From Stigmatella erecta (GTDB lineage: Bacteria; Myxococcota; Myxococcia; Myxococcales; Myxococcaceae), in NCBI RefSeq assembly GCF_900111745.1, contig NZ_FOIJ01000002.1, positions 806,001 to 870,000 of the forward strand: 64,000 nt of DNA, written 5' to 3'. Numbering within the stretch: position 1 is the stretch's first letter; every line of letters begins with the position of its first letter. The translations under genes and the position numbers were made by a program. Positions 9,107 through 17,818 of this stretch are shown here, one piece after another. The notes beneath the pieces were generated by a model. The model was not told the DNA's origin. It did not search any database and saw only the letters and a program-made list of their open reading frames with translations.

Positions 9107-9457
9107 TCACGGCCCGAGCACCAGCACCTTCTTCGCCACGAGGAGCCGCAGGAAAGCGGCCGTGTCGGCTTCACACGCCTGGGGCTCCACCTCGAACTCG
9201 TCACACAGCACCGCCACGATGTCCGCCACCGTGCGCCGGCCATCCACCAATTCCATGATGCGCTCGGCCACCTCGGACACCTGGCCCCGCGCATCCTCGA
9301 AGGTGTGCAGGTGCTCATCAGGCCCCGCGGCCAGCAGCCGCCCGCCCACGCGCTGCACCCCCGTCTCCGGATGGAGCCGGGGCACGGCGCGCAGCACGTC
9401 CCGGCCCGGAGTCACGGGCACTGCTGCTCCATCTTTGTCGGAAACGAACCCAGCCAC
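9107..9457 (-). CDS. PqqD-family RiPP recognition element protein
   Basis: This 116-residue protein has the PqqD/RRE profile: beta-strand segments VQRVGGRLLAAGP and LHTFEDARGQVSEVAERIMEL followed by VDGRRTVADIVAVLCDEFEVEP and a C-terminal helix FLRLLVAKKVLVL. PqqD-like proteins bind leader peptides and present them to modifying enzymes. The GTG at 9457 is preferred because GGGAG lies 8 bases upstream; no in-frame ATG fits as well. It is the first gene of the run that continues through the giant lipoprotein, the 45-residue peptide, the HprK-like kinase and the S26/GNAT fusion, with 65 bases before the lipoprotein start. It most likely recognises the YVPPQV motif of the peptide, which is inference. 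Confidence 0.8.
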   Translation of the reverse strand: MAGFVSDKDGAAVPVTPGRDVLRAVPRLHPETGVQRVGGRLLAAGPDEHLHTFEDARGQVSEVAERIMELVDGRRTVADIVAVLCDEFEVEPQACEADTAAFLRLLVAKKVLVLGP

Positions 9458-9699
9458 ATGAATCTCCCGGAGGCCCGCCCCCCGGCCTGGAGCTTCCCGG
9501 CCTCTCGGAATCTGGGGGCATGCTAGCCGCGAAGGTTTGGCCCGGCCAACTCCTGGCCCCCCGGGCCCACCCCCCGGATCAGCGACTTGGCCGGAATCCC
9601 AGAAACTCGGCTTCCGCCGCGCTTCGAGGGTTGGGACGCCATCCGTGGAAACCGCTATGAGGGGGAAAGCGCCCGGCCCCCCGAGGGAGGGCGGCGACG

Positions 9700-10293
9700 A
9701 TGGGAGGGGTGATGAACACGATGCCGGAAGGCAACATGGCGCCGCGGCAGGGCTGGTGGAGCCGCAATTGGAAGTGGGTCGTTCCTGTTGGCTGTTTGAC
9801 ACCCGTGCTCATGTGCGGCTGTTTCGGGGCGCTGGGGTTCTACTTCATCTCCAGCGCCATCAAGTCCTCGGACGCCTACCAGCAGGCCGTGGCGCTCGTC
9901 TCGGAGAACCCCGAGGTGCAGCAGGTGCTGGGCACGCCCATCGAGTTCGGCTTTCCGCGCGGCTCGGTGAACACGGACAGCGGCGAGGGCCGCGCCAGCC
10001 TCAACATCCCCGTCGAGGGCCCCAAGGCCAGCGGCACCCTGCGCGTCGAAGCCCTCTCGGTGGGGGGGAGCTGGACCTTCGAGCGGCTCGAGGTGGAGGT
10101 GCCCGGCCGGGAGCCCATCCCGCTGATGGCGCCCCCGCCGGATGAAGAACCGCCCCCGGAACTGGAGGCGCTCCCGGACGAGGAGGCGCCCCCCCTGGAC
10201 CTGGGCGAGGAGCCCCTGCCGCCCGAGGAAGAGCTCCTCCCGCCCCCGGACGAGGAGACGCCCGGCAAGCGCGGCTCCGAGATCGACCTGTAG
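9700..10293 (+). CDS. Coa1-like membrane-anchored protein
   Basis: This 197-residue protein has a short cytoplasmic N-terminus ([11 protein letters not shown]), one membrane helix ([20 protein letters not shown]) and a domain with [28 protein letters not shown], which resembles the Coa1/Tim21 family of cytochrome c oxidase assembly factors found in many myxobacteria. The last 60 residues are almost only Pro, Glu and Leu ([17 protein letters not shown] and similar), a low-complexity tail. A second ATG at 9715 is also possible. It stands alone, convergent to etfA, and no oxidase genes are in view, so the oxidase link comes from family resemblance only. Confidence 0.6.
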   Translation: MGGVMNTMPEGNMAPRQGWWSRNWKWVVPVGCLTPVLMCGCFGALGFYFISSAIKSSDAYQQAVALVSENPEVQQVLGTPIEFGFPRGSVNTDSGEGRASLNIPVEGPKASGTLRVEALSVGGSWTFERLEVEVPGREPIPLMAPPPDEEPPPELEALPDEEAPPLDLGEEPLPPEEELLPPPDEETPGKRGSEIDL

Positions 10294-10371
10294 CCCGCAA
10301 AGCGAAAGGGGCGGCGCGGGGCCCAGAGCCTCGCACCCCCCCTTCGCGTTCCGCCCCGGGAGGGCCCGGGA

Positions 10372-11337
10372 CTACTTCAGGCCGTGGAGGGCCTGGCGCA
10401 GCTCGGGCAGCACCTTGAAGAGGTCCGCCACGAGGCCGTAGTCGGCCACCTGGAAGATGGGGGCCTCGGGGTCCTTGTTGATGGCCACGATGGTCTTCGA
10501 GCTCTTCATGCCCGCCAGGTGCTGGATGGCACCGCTGATGCCCGCGGCGATGTAGAGCTGCGGGGCGACCACCTTGCCCGTCTGGCCAATCTGATAGTCG
10601 TTGGGCACCCAGCCCGCGTCGCACACCGCGCGCGAGGCGCCCACCGCGGCGCCCAGCTCGTCGGCCAGGGCCTCGATTTCCTTGAAGTCACCCTTGGTGC
10701 CACGGCCGCCGGACACCACCACCCGGGCCTCGGTCAGCTCGGGACGGGCGCTCTTCACTTCCTTGAAGTCGACGAACTTCGTCTTGGACGGCTCGAGCTT
10801 CGCGGTGAAGCTCTTCACCTCGGCGGCCCCCTGGCCGCTCGCGGCGGCGGGGAACTCGGTGGCGCGCAGGCTGAGCACCTTCACCGGCGTGGTGAGCTTC
10901 ACCTCGGCGAAGACGTTGCCGGCCCACATGGGACGGGTGAAGGTGACGTCCGCGCCGCCGCCGTTGATGGCGGTGACGTCGGTGGCCATGGCGGCCTTGA
11001 GGCGGGCGGCCACGCGGGGCAGCAGGTCCTTGCCCATGGCGGTGGAGGCAGCGCCCACGTAGTCGGCCTTCAGCTCCTGGGCCAGCGCGGCGATGACCGG
11101 CGCGTAGACCTCGGCCAGGTAGTGCTCGAACTCGGGGGCCGCGGCGGTGTGCACCACCTTGGCGCCCAGGCCCTTGAGCTCCTCGGCCAGCTTGGAAGGA
11201 TCCTTGGACAGCAGCGCCAGGTGCAGCTCGGCGCCCGCCTTCTGCGCCAGCTGGCTGCCGGCGGAGATGGCGTTGAGGGTGGCCTTGCGCAGGTTCCCGT
11301 CAGGCTGCTGCTCGGCGACGATGAGAACGATCGGCAT
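10372..11337 (-). CDS. etfA: Electron transfer flavoprotein alpha subunit
   Basis: EtfA pairs with EtfB to pass electrons from acyl-CoA dehydrogenases to the membrane ETF-quinone oxidoreductase. The 321-residue length is standard. The C-terminal FAD domain is well conserved: [37 protein letters not shown] and [13 protein letters not shown]. It follows etfB by 39 bases on the same strand and the acyl-CoA dehydrogenase gene lies further upstream, consistent with a fatty-acid oxidation unit. Confidence 0.97.
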   Translation of the reverse strand: MPIVLIVAEQQPDGNLRKATLNAISAGSQLAQKAGAELHLALLSKDPSKLAEELKGLGAKVVHTAAAPEFEHYLAEVYAPVIAALAQELKADYVGAASTAMGKDLLPRVAARLKAAMATDVTAINGGGADVTFTRPMWAGNVFAEVKLTTPVKVLSLRATEFPAAASGQGAAEVKSFTAKLEPSKTKFVDFKEVKSARPELTEARVVVSGGRGTKGDFKEIEALADELGAAVGASRAVCDAGWVPNDYQIGQTGKVVAPQLYIAAGISGAIQHLAGMKSSKTIVAINKDPEAPIFQVADYGLVADLFKVLPELRQALHGLK

Positions 11338-11376
11338 TTGGGACTCCAGTCTCTCGAAGCGGTTGAAGGAACGGGC

Positions 11377-12174
11377 CTAGACGGCCTTGGCCTCGTTGCG
11401 AAGCTTGTCCACCAGCGACGCCACGTCCGGCACCTTGATGCCGGCCTTGCGCGGCGGCGGCGAGGAGAGCTTCAGCACCTGAATGGCCGGGGTGACATCC
11501 ACCCCGAGCTTCTGCGGCGTCAGCTCCTCGATGGGCTTGCTCTTGGCCTTCATGATGCCCGGCAGGCTCGCGTAGCGCGGCAGGTTCAGGCGCAGGTCCG
11601 TGGTCACCACCGCCGGCAGCGTGCACTCCAGCGTCGCCAGCCCGTTGTCCACCTCGCGCACCACGCGCACCGTCTTGCCATCGGCGCCCACCAGGATGGC
11701 CGGCGCCTTGTTCTTCTCCTGCTCGCTCTCCAGCGACTCGACCTTCGAGGCGAACGTGGCCTGGCTCCAGCCCAGGAACTCGGCCAGGTACTGGCCCACT
11801 TGGTTCTGGTCGTCGTCGATGGACTGCTTGCCCAGCAGGACGAGGTCCGGCTTCTCCTTCTCCACCACCTTCTGGAGCAGCCCGGCGATGCCCAGCTGAT
11901 CCACCGGGCCCACGTGGTTCACCCACACCGCGCGGTGGGCGCCCATGGCCAGCGCGTGCCGGAGCGACTCCTGCACTTCCTTGCCACCGATGGAGACGAC
12001 CACCACCTCACCGCCGTGCTTGGCGGCCAGCCGCAGCCCCTCCTCCACGCCGATCTCATCGAAGGGGTTGATCTTGTACTTCAAGCCCTCTTGCACGATG
12101 CCCGAGCCATCGGGCTTGACCTTGATCTTGGACTCGGGATCTTCCACGCGCTTGGCGGTGACGAGGATCTTCAC
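11377..12174 (-). CDS. etfB: Electron transfer flavoprotein beta subunit
   Basis: EtfB is the AMP-binding partner of EtfA. The 265-residue protein begins MKILVTAKRVEDPE and contains the family signature PRYASLPGIMKAKSKPIEELT and the region DLVLLGKQSIDDDQNQVGQYLAEFL. The start at 12174 has an AGGAGAGG-type ribosome site. The 5' leader contains a small palindrome (12199-12223) that could be an operator. It lies 118 bases downstream of the acyl-CoA dehydrogenase gene on the same strand. Confidence 0.97.
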   Translation of the reverse strand: MKILVTAKRVEDPESKIKVKPDGSGIVQEGLKYKINPFDEIGVEEGLRLAAKHGGEVVVVSIGGKEVQESLRHALAMGAHRAVWVNHVGPVDQLGIAGLLQKVVEKEKPDLVLLGKQSIDDDQNQVGQYLAEFLGWSQATFASKVESLESEQEKNKAPAILVGADGKTVRVVREVDNGLATLECTLPAVVTTDLRLNLPRYASLPGIMKAKSKPIEELTPQKLGVDVTPAIQVLKLSSPPPRKAGIKVPDVASLVDKLRNEAKAV

Positions 12175-12198
12175 GGGGTCCCTCTCCTGTGGGGTGGC

Positions 12199-12223
12199 CT
12201 CTTGATTGGTGAATCAATAAGAG
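12199..12223. promoter_or_regulatory. Palindrome in the etfB leader (possible operator)
   Basis: TTGATT-GGTG-AATCAA forms a perfect 6-base inverted repeat. It extends with one bulged base to CTCTTGATT / AATCAATAAGAG. It lies about 25 bases before the etfB start in an AT-rich patch. There is no T-run, so it is not a clear terminator of the upstream gene. An operator for a TetR-type fatty-acid regulator would fit the context, but no regulator gene is nearby. Confidence 0.35.
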
Positions 12224-12292
12224 CGGCCTGGAGTAATAGGCCCCACGTCCCGCGCCGGCAAGCGAAACGACGCGGAACGGAGATTAACTTTT

Positions 12293-13429
12293 CTACTTGA
12301 ACAGTTCCCGCGCGATGACGAGCCGCTGCACCTGGCTGGTGCCCTCGTAAATCTGGATGAGCTTGGCGTCGCGCATGAGCTTCTCGACGGGGTACTCCTT
12401 GATGTACCCGTAACCGCCGTAAACCTGGACGGCGTCGGTGGTCACCTTCATGGCCATGTCGGCCGCGAAGCACTTGGCGTAGCTGGAGACCAGGGTGTTC
12501 TTCTGCCCCTCATCCAGCAGCCATGCGCTCTGGTAGGTGAGCAGGCGGGCGGCCTGGATGTTCATGCCCATGTCGGCGAGCATGAACTGGACGCCCTGGT
12601 GCTCGCGGATGGGCTTGCCGAACGTCTGGCGCTGGGAGCTGTACTCCAGGCTGTGCTCGAGCGCGGCGCGGGCGATGCCCACCGAGAACATGGCCGTCAG
12701 GGGGCGGCTGTTGTCCAGGGTCTCCATGGCGATGAGGAAGCCCTGGCCCTCCTCGCCGATGCGGTTGGCCACCGGCACGCGCACATCCTCGAAGGTGAGG
12801 GTGACGGTGTTGCTGGCGCGCTGGCCCATCTTGTTCTCGTGCTTGCCGATGGTGAGCCCCTTCGGCTGGCCCTCCACCACGAAGCAGCTGATGCCCTTGT
12901 GCTTCTTGGCTTTGTCCACGGTGGCGAACACCGTGTACTGCTCCGCGTAGGTGCCGTTGGTGATGAAGCACTTGGAGCCGTTGAGGACGTAGTAATCCCC
13001 CTCGCGCCGGGCGGTGGTGGACAGGCCCGCCACGTCCGAGCCCGCGGAGGGCTCGGTGAGGCAGAACGAGGAGAACTTCAGCTTCTCGGTGAAGGGCGTC
13101 AGGAAGCGCTTCTTCTGCTCCGGCGTGCCCGCCAGGATGATGGGCAGGTTCGCCAGGTCGTTGGCCACGATGGTGGTGGCCACCGAGGCATCGCCCCAGC
13201 TCAACTCCTCGCACACGATGACCTGCTCGAGGTGGGACAGCCCCAGGCCATTGTAGTCCTGGGGAATGGCCATGTTGATGAGCCCCAGCTCATGTGCGGC
13301 GGCGATGAGCTCCTTGGGAAACTCGGCCGTCTCGTCGTAGTGGGCGGACTTGGGACGCACCACTTCGCGCGAGAACTTGCGGGCGGTCTCCTGAAGCGCG
13401 CGTTGAGAGTCTGAGAGCTGGAAGTCCAT
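12293..13429 (-). CDS. Acyl-CoA dehydrogenase
   Basis: This flavoenzyme of 378 residues oxidises acyl-CoA to enoyl-CoA and hands electrons to ETF, whose genes follow directly. Family features are FCLTEPSAGSDVAGL, the FAD-contacting segment SVGIARAALEHSLEYSSQRQ, VYGGYGYIKEYPVEKLMRDA and the C-terminal IYEGTSQVQRLVIAREL, in which Glu362 is in the position of the catalytic base. Length and motifs fit short-chain (butyryl-CoA type) dehydrogenases best; chain-length preference is inference. A putative sigma-70 promoter pointing the other way lies just upstream for the divergent lipoprotein gene. Confidence 0.95.
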   Translation of the reverse strand: MDFQLSDSQRALQETARKFSREVVRPKSAHYDETAEFPKELIAAAHELGLINMAIPQDYNGLGLSHLEQVIVCEELSWGDASVATTIVANDLANLPIILAGTPEQKKRFLTPFTEKLKFSSFCLTEPSAGSDVAGLSTTARREGDYYVLNGSKCFITNGTYAEQYTVFATVDKAKKHKGISCFVVEGQPKGLTIGKHENKMGQRASNTVTLTFEDVRVPVANRIGEEGQGFLIAMETLDNSRPLTAMFSVGIARAALEHSLEYSSQRQTFGKPIREHQGVQFMLADMGMNIQAARLLTYQSAWLLDEGQKNTLVSSYAKCFAADMAMKVTTDAVQVYGGYGYIKEYPVEKLMRDAKLIQIYEGTSQVQRLVIARELFK

Positions 13430-13470
13430 GCGTTCCTCGGGATTCGAGAGCGAAAGGAAGGTTGCGGGTT

Positions 13471-13500
13471 TTGACGAAGGGTGAAGAGTCGAAATACTGT
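13471..13500 (+). promoter_or_regulatory. Candidate sigma-70 promoter for the Ig-like lipoprotein
   Basis: TTGACG at 13471-13476 and TACTGT at 13495-13500 are separated by 18 bases. This would start transcription near 13507, about 30 bases before the lipoprotein ATG at 13538. The patch is clearly less GC-rich than its surroundings. Confidence 0.45.
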
Positions 13501-13537
13501 TCGGCCCCCTACGTTTTTCATCAGGAGTTCACCCTTA

Positions 13538-15838
13538 ATGCAACGTTCTCTTTTTAGAGCGGGCGCCTGCCTGGCGCTCGCGCTGGTCATTGGTGCGGCC
13601 TGTGGAGGCGATGATGGCGGCGGTGGAGGCGATGAAGACTCCATCACGCTCACGCCCGCCCCCCGCGACATCAATGACCAGGGGCAAAGCACCACGCTGA
13701 CCGTGGTGGCCGAGGCCGCCAATGGCACGGATGGTGAGGGGGAAGTGACCCTCAAGGCCCCGGCGGGCCTGCTGGGCAATGGCACCAAGGAGATCGTGCT
13801 GACGCTGGTGGAGGGCCAGGCGGCCACCACCTTCACCTGCGCCAAGTCCTTTGACGCGAAGTGCGCGGGCGCCGTGCGCATCACGGCGGACTGGAAGGGC
13901 GTGACCGTCACCTCCACGGTGAATGTCGCCGCGACCGACGGCGGCACCAACCCCGGCGACGGGGGCACGGATGGTGGCACCGACGGCGGGACGGATGGCG
14001 GCACCGACGGGGGCCCCCCGACCCAGTTCGGCGACCTCAACGTGACGCTCTCGACGGCCAAGTCCCTGCTGATCGCCAACACGGGCGACCAGACCCAGGT
14101 CGCCGTCACCGTCACCAACAAGACCACCGGCGCGGCCGTGCCGGGCAAGCAGATCAGCTTCACGACCAGCCGCGGCTCGTTCGCGCCCGCGGAAGGGACG
14201 AACAACACCACGGCGACCACCAACACCTCGGGAACGGCCTCGGTGCCGCTGTATGCCGCCAACATGGGGCCCGGCACTGCGGAGATCACCGCGACGCTGG
14301 CCGAGGGCAGCCTCAAGACGAACCTCGCCTTCACGGCGATCTCCACCGTGGCGTACATCACCGACAAGACCACCAAGGCGCTCATCGGCATCGAGTCCTC
14401 GGGCCGGGACACGACCACCCCCCTGTACTTCAAGATCACCGACGCCGCGCAGAAGCCCGTGCCGGGCGTGGAGCTGAGCTTCACCGTCTCCGGCGCCGCG
14501 GAGGCCAACGCCACGGACAAGGCCGTGACCAACGCGGAGGGCATCGCCTCCACCACGCTGCGCGCGGGCAACACGGTGGGTGTCGCCATCGTCAAGGCGA
14601 CCGTCTCCGCCACGATTGGCTCGACGCGTGAGCTGAGCGTCTCCCACCCGGGAACGCCCATCGTGGGCGGCAAGCCGTCCGACCGCGGCCTGGTGGTGGA
14701 CTGCGTCCGGAAGAACCTGGGCGCGCTGCACGCCACCCCCCCTCCCCGCAGCCTCAGCACCAACTGCACGGCCGCCCTGTCGGACCGCTTCAGCAACCCG
14801 GTGGGTCTGGCCACCACCGTTCAGTGGTACGCGGAGGCCGGTAAGATCAACAGCCCGGTCGACTCCAAGCCCCAGTCGGGCACCACGCCCTCTGCGGACA
14901 CGGGCGTGGCCACCACCGTCTTCAGCACCAGCGGCACCTTCCCCCCCTACGCCGTCACCCCGATGCCCGGGGAGCTGCACGTCGGCGCCGACCTGGATGA
15001 TCCCCAGGGCCGCAACGCGCGCGACATGGCCGTCACGTTGATCGCGGTCGTCGGTGGCGAGGAGGACTTTTACGACGGCTCCGGCACCAGCGGCATCCTC
15101 AACGGCAAGTGGGATCCGGGCGAGTGGTTCGTCGACCTGGGCGAGCCACTGGTGGACCGCAACGACAACGGCAAGTGGGACCCGGGTGAGTTCTTCATCG
15201 ACACCGAGCGCATCGACTGCGCCAACCCCTCCGCCCCCGCGACCAAGAACGGCATGTGGGACGGCCCCAACGGCTGCTGGGACAGCAACACGCAGATCTG
15301 GCGCCCCATCCACATCGTCTACACGGGCCCGCTGTCCACGGACACCGCCAACCACCTGTGGCTGCCCCCGACCCCTCCTTACGCCGTCGGGGTGAACCAG
15401 TCCGTTGCCATCCGGTTCAACTGGTCCGACGACTACTTCAACCGCATGTCCTCGGACAACGCGGGGTTCGTGGTCAAGAAGACCGGCAACCGGGGCTCCG
15501 TCAGCATCCTGTCGGATGCGAACGCCTTCGCCTACGGTGGGTTCGAGATTGCCTACGAGAGCCGGGAGGCCACCACCCAGGCCGACGGCAGCCTCCTGCT
15601 GGGAGATATCTGCAACAGCGGCAAGCCCACCCCGCCCGGCTCGGGGACCTCTCCGGTGAAGACCCGTTGCGTGCGCCACAACCGGTTCTCCTTCCCGGAG
15701 AAGGGCGGCAACTCGGGCACGATCACCCTCGTGGGCGCCACCACCCCGGGCTCCGCCGTGCAGTCCACCATCGATCTCCAGGCGAACCACAGCTTCTCGT
15801 CCTCGATCATCGTCCAGTTCCCGGCCGTGTTCCAGTAG
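13538..15838 (+). CDS. Secreted lipoprotein with Ig-like (Big_1-type) modules
   Basis: This 766-residue protein has a lipoprotein signal peptide ending in IGAAC (lipid Cys22). The ATG at 13538 has AGGAG upstream; the 19 codons before it would spoil the signal. After an N-terminal Ig-like unit comes a linker of four GGTD repeats (about residues 142-157), then two or three bacterial Ig-like group-1 modules (VTVTNKTTGAAVPGKQISF, FKITDAAQKPVPGVELSF). The C-terminal half has two similar acidic segments, NGKWDPGEWFVD and NDNGKWDPGEFFID, which look like calcium-binding loops. It is probably a cell-surface structural or adhesive protein; no enzyme motif is seen. A strong terminator follows. Confidence 0.75.
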   Translation: MQRSLFRAGACLALALVIGAACGGDDGGGGGDEDSITLTPAPRDINDQGQSTTLTVVAEAANGTDGEGEVTLKAPAGLLGNGTKEIVLTLVEGQAATTFTCAKSFDAKCAGAVRITADWKGVTVTSTVNVAATDGGTNPGDGGTDGGTDGGTDGGTDGGPPTQFGDLNVTLSTAKSLLIANTGDQTQVAVTVTNKTTGAAVPGKQISFTTSRGSFAPAEGTNNTTATTNTSGTASVPLYAANMGPGTAEITATLAEGSLKTNLAFTAISTVAYITDKTTKALIGIESSGRDTTTPLYFKITDAAQKPVPGVELSFTVSGAAEANATDKAVTNAEGIASTTLRAGNTVGVAIVKATVSATIGSTRELSVSHPGTPIVGGKPSDRGLVVDCVRKNLGALHATPPPRSLSTNCTAALSDRFSNPVGLATTVQWYAEAGKINSPVDSKPQSGTTPSADTGVATTVFSTSGTFPPYAVTPMPGELHVGADLDDPQGRNARDMAVTLIAVVGGEEDFYDGSGTSGILNGKWDPGEWFVDLGEPLVDRNDNGKWDPGEFFIDTERIDCANPSAPATKNGMWDGPNGCWDSNTQIWRPIHIVYTGPLSTDTANHLWLPPTPPYAVGVNQSVAIRFNWSDDYFNRMSSDNAGFVVKKTGNRGSVSILSDANAFAYGGFEIAYESREATTQADGSLLLGDICNSGKPTPPGSGTSPVKTRCVRHNRFSFPEKGGNSGTITLVGATTPGSAVQSTIDLQANHSFSSSIIVQFPAVFQ
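13961..14008 (+). repeat. Four 12-base repeats encoding GGTD linker
   Basis: Four tandem 12-base units each encode Gly-Gly-Thr-Asp, with third-position differences between copies. They lie within the Ig-like lipoprotein between its first domain and the later Ig modules. The silent differences suggest the repeat is kept for its protein sequence, though copy number could still vary between strains. Confidence 0.85.
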
Positions 15839-15861
15839 CCCACGGCCGCTGAAGCCCCCAG

Positions 15862-15897
15862 AGCCACCGCCCGGAACAGGGGCGGTGGCTTTGTTTT
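15862..15897 (+). terminator. Intrinsic terminator after the Ig-like lipoprotein
   Basis: AGCCACCGCCC and GGGCGGTGGCT form a perfect 11-bp stem with a 7-base loop, followed directly by TTGTTTT. It starts 24 bases after the stop codon at 15838. Confidence 0.9.
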
Positions 15898-15993
15898 CAG
15901 CCCGGGACCGGGCGGGCGAGCGCCCAACCGGCGGTCCGCACTGCGTCAAGGGTAGCGGCCCCCGCCAGGGCGGGGGTAGAACGCGGGAGATCC

Positions 15994-17055
15994 ATGGCCC
16001 GCGCTCCCCGCTCCACCGCCAAGAAGCCGCGTCTCCGCGCCCTGCCCTCCTCCCGCGGCCTCCCGCCGGAGTTGCCCGAGGAGAGCGCCGCGGTGCTCCT
16101 GTCCTACGCCCGCGAGGTGCTGGAGGCCGAGGCCCGCGCCATCCAGGGGCTGACCGGACGGCTGGGCACCCCGTTCCTCCGGGCGGTGGCCCTGCTGCGC
16201 GCGTGCCAGGGCCAGGCCGTGGTGACGGGCATGGGCAAGGCGGGCCTCATCGGCCAGAAGCTCTCGGCCACGCTGGCCTCCACGGGCATCCGCTCCTTCT
16301 TCCTGCACCCCGCCGAGGCGGTCCATGGAGACCTCGGCCGCGTGGGCCGGAGCGATGTCATCCTCGCCCTGTCCAACAGCGGCGCTACCGAGGAAGTGCT
16401 CCGGCTGCTGCCCTCGTTCCGCAGGATGGAGATCCCCGTCATCGCCCTGACGGGCGAGGCGGACAGCCCCCTGGCGCGGGGCGCGGACCTCGTGCTGGAC
16501 CTGGGGCGGCTGGAGGAGGCGTGCCCCATGGGCCTGGTGCCCACCACGTCCACGGCCGCGCTGCATGCCCTGGGCGATGCGCTGGTGATGACGCTCATGC
16601 GCTCGCGCAGCTTCACCACGGAGCAGTACGCGCACCTGCACCCGGGCGGCAAGATTGGCCGCTCCGTGCAGCGGGTGGCCGATGTCATGCGCACGGGCCC
16701 CCACAACCCCGTGGTGAAGGAGTCCGCGAAGCTGTCCGATGCCGTGGGGGTGATGACCCAGACGCCAGGCCGCCCGGGCGCCACCAGCGTGGTGGACCGC
16801 CACGGCAAGCTGGTGGGCATCTTCACGGACGGAGACCTGCGCCGGCTGGTGGAGCAGGGACGCACGGACTTCACCGTGCTCATGCGCGACGTGATGGGCC
16901 GCCGTCCCCGGTGCGTCAGCCCCGAGACGCTGGTGCTCACCGCCGCCGCGCAGATGCGCGAGTCCCGGGTGGATCAGCTCCCCGTGGTGGATGCGGAAGG
17001 ACGGGCCGTGGGGCTGCTGGACGTGCAGGACCTGCTGGCCGCCCGGTTCCTGTGA
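15994..17055 (+). CDS. kdsD: Arabinose-5-phosphate isomerase (KdsD/KpsF/GutQ family)
   Basis: This enzyme interconverts ribulose-5-phosphate and arabinose-5-phosphate, the first step to the LPS sugar Kdo. The 353-residue protein has a SIS domain (VVTGMGKAGLIGQKLSATLASTG, then DVILALSNSGATEEVLRLLP and the MGLVPTTSTAALHALGDAL motif) followed by two CBS domains at about 225-350 (VMRTGPHNPVV, and VMGRRPRCVSPETLVLTAA). The N-terminal 25 residues are basic and longer than in E. coli KdsD (328 aa). It stands alone on the plus strand after a terminator. Confidence 0.92.
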   Translation: MARAPRSTAKKPRLRALPSSRGLPPELPEESAAVLLSYAREVLEAEARAIQGLTGRLGTPFLRAVALLRACQGQAVVTGMGKAGLIGQKLSATLASTGIRSFFLHPAEAVHGDLGRVGRSDVILALSNSGATEEVLRLLPSFRRMEIPVIALTGEADSPLARGADLVLDLGRLEEACPMGLVPTTSTAALHALGDALVMTLMRSRSFTTEQYAHLHPGGKIGRSVQRVADVMRTGPHNPVVKESAKLSDAVGVMTQTPGRPGATSVVDRHGKLVGIFTDGDLRRLVEQGRTDFTVLMRDVMGRRPRCVSPETLVLTAAAQMRESRVDQLPVVDAEGRAVGLLDVQDLLAARFL

Positions 17056-17122
17056 AGCCGGGCTCCCCAGGAACCGGAGCGCGTGACGCGGCTCCGCTTC
17101 CTGGCGAGGCCCGCCGGGGCAC

Positions 17123-17818
17123 TTAGTCCCGGCCGCTGCCGCCGTAGCCCTGGGCCCGGTCGCGCAGGCTCTCCCACTGGGCGCGGGCCTCGCGCTCCTG
17201 CTTCTGGCTCTTCTCCATCTTCTTCTGCGTGGAGGCAAGCCGGCTCCGCGCCTCCGACACGGCCTTGTTGAAGTCGGCCTCGGAGAGCTGCTCCGCCCGC
17301 ACGTCGTCGCTGTTCTTCAGCGCCCGGTACTCGGCCAGGGAGAGCTCGGCGTTGGCCACCTCCGCCTCGCGCTCGCGGAGCTCCTTCTGGCCCTTCTTCA
17401 TCTCCACCACGTGCTCACGCCAGGCCACCTGCGCCTTGGCGGCCTCTTGCATGCCCTGCGCGGCCTTCAGCGAGGCTTGTGCCTCCTCGATGTGGCCGCG
17501 CTGGCCCTTGGCCTCGGCGGCCTTCACCGAGGCCTGCTCGGCCTCCTTGCGCATGCGGGCGGCGCCCTCCTCGCGGCGGACCACCTCCAGCGCGCGCTCC
17601 GCGTCGCGGATCTCCACATCGGCCCGGACAATGGCGTCGTTCGCCTGAAGCCGCTGGGTCTGAGCCTCGCGCACGTCCCCGAGCTCACTCTCGGGCACCC
17701 GGGCCATCCACTCGCTCTTCACGCGTGTGTTCGAGTGCCCCGCGCTGCATCCGCTCAAAGCCACCAGCGCGCCACTCGCGGCCACCAGCAACGACGCTCT
17801 CCAGTTCTTCCGGATCAT
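17123..17818 (-). CDS. Coiled-coil lipoprotein
   Basis: This 231-residue protein has a lipoprotein signal ending LVALSGC (Cys24). Almost all of the rest is charged and alanine-rich with heptad character (EQASVKAAEAKGQRGHIEEA, KGQKELREREAEVANAELS), so a long coiled coil is likely. It ends in a short Gly-rich tail. No enzymatic motif is visible. It may be a periplasmic spacer or envelope-stabilising protein. It has no close operon partner: 68 bases separate it from the convergent kdsD, and the next minus-strand gene upstream lies beyond several plus-strand genes. Confidence 0.75.
   Translation of the reverse strand: MIRKNWRASLLVAASGALVALSGCSAGHSNTRVKSEWMARVPESELGDVREAQTQRLQANDAIVRADVEIRDAERALEVVRREEGAARMRKEAEQASVKAAEAKGQRGHIEEAQASLKAAQGMQEAAKAQVAWREHVVEMKKGQKELREREAEVANAELSLAEYRALKNSDDVRAEQLSEADFNKAVSEARSRLASTQKKMEKSQKQEREARAQWESLRDRAQGYGGSGRD

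Noticed and set aside
1354..9457. A complete lasso-peptide biosynthesis cluster
   Set aside because: The RRE, kinase and precursor-like peptide fit, but no transglutaminase-like B2 protease and no asparagine-synthetase-like cyclase lie in the window, so the lasso name is not supported.
9415..9459. A 15-codon frame overlapping the PqqD start
   Set aside because: It begins 2 bases before the GTG of the PqqD gene in another frame. It has no conserved character and is better explained by chance.
2691..9461. A 2256-codon open frame on the plus strand
   Set aside because: It is antisense to the giant lipoprotein, has a composition of Arg/Gly/His/Ala typical of high-GC shadow frames and shows no domain, while the opposite strand gives a lipoprotein signal and clear repeats.
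13961..14008. Tandem repeat as possible CRISPR or satellite
   Set aside because: The units are only 12 bases, in frame with the lipoprotein and with silent differences; there are no spacers.
13201..14817. A 538-codon minus-strand open frame with Val/Pro/Ser runs
   Set aside because: It spans the start of the acyl-CoA dehydrogenase gene and is antisense to the Ig-like lipoprotein; it has no signal or family motif.
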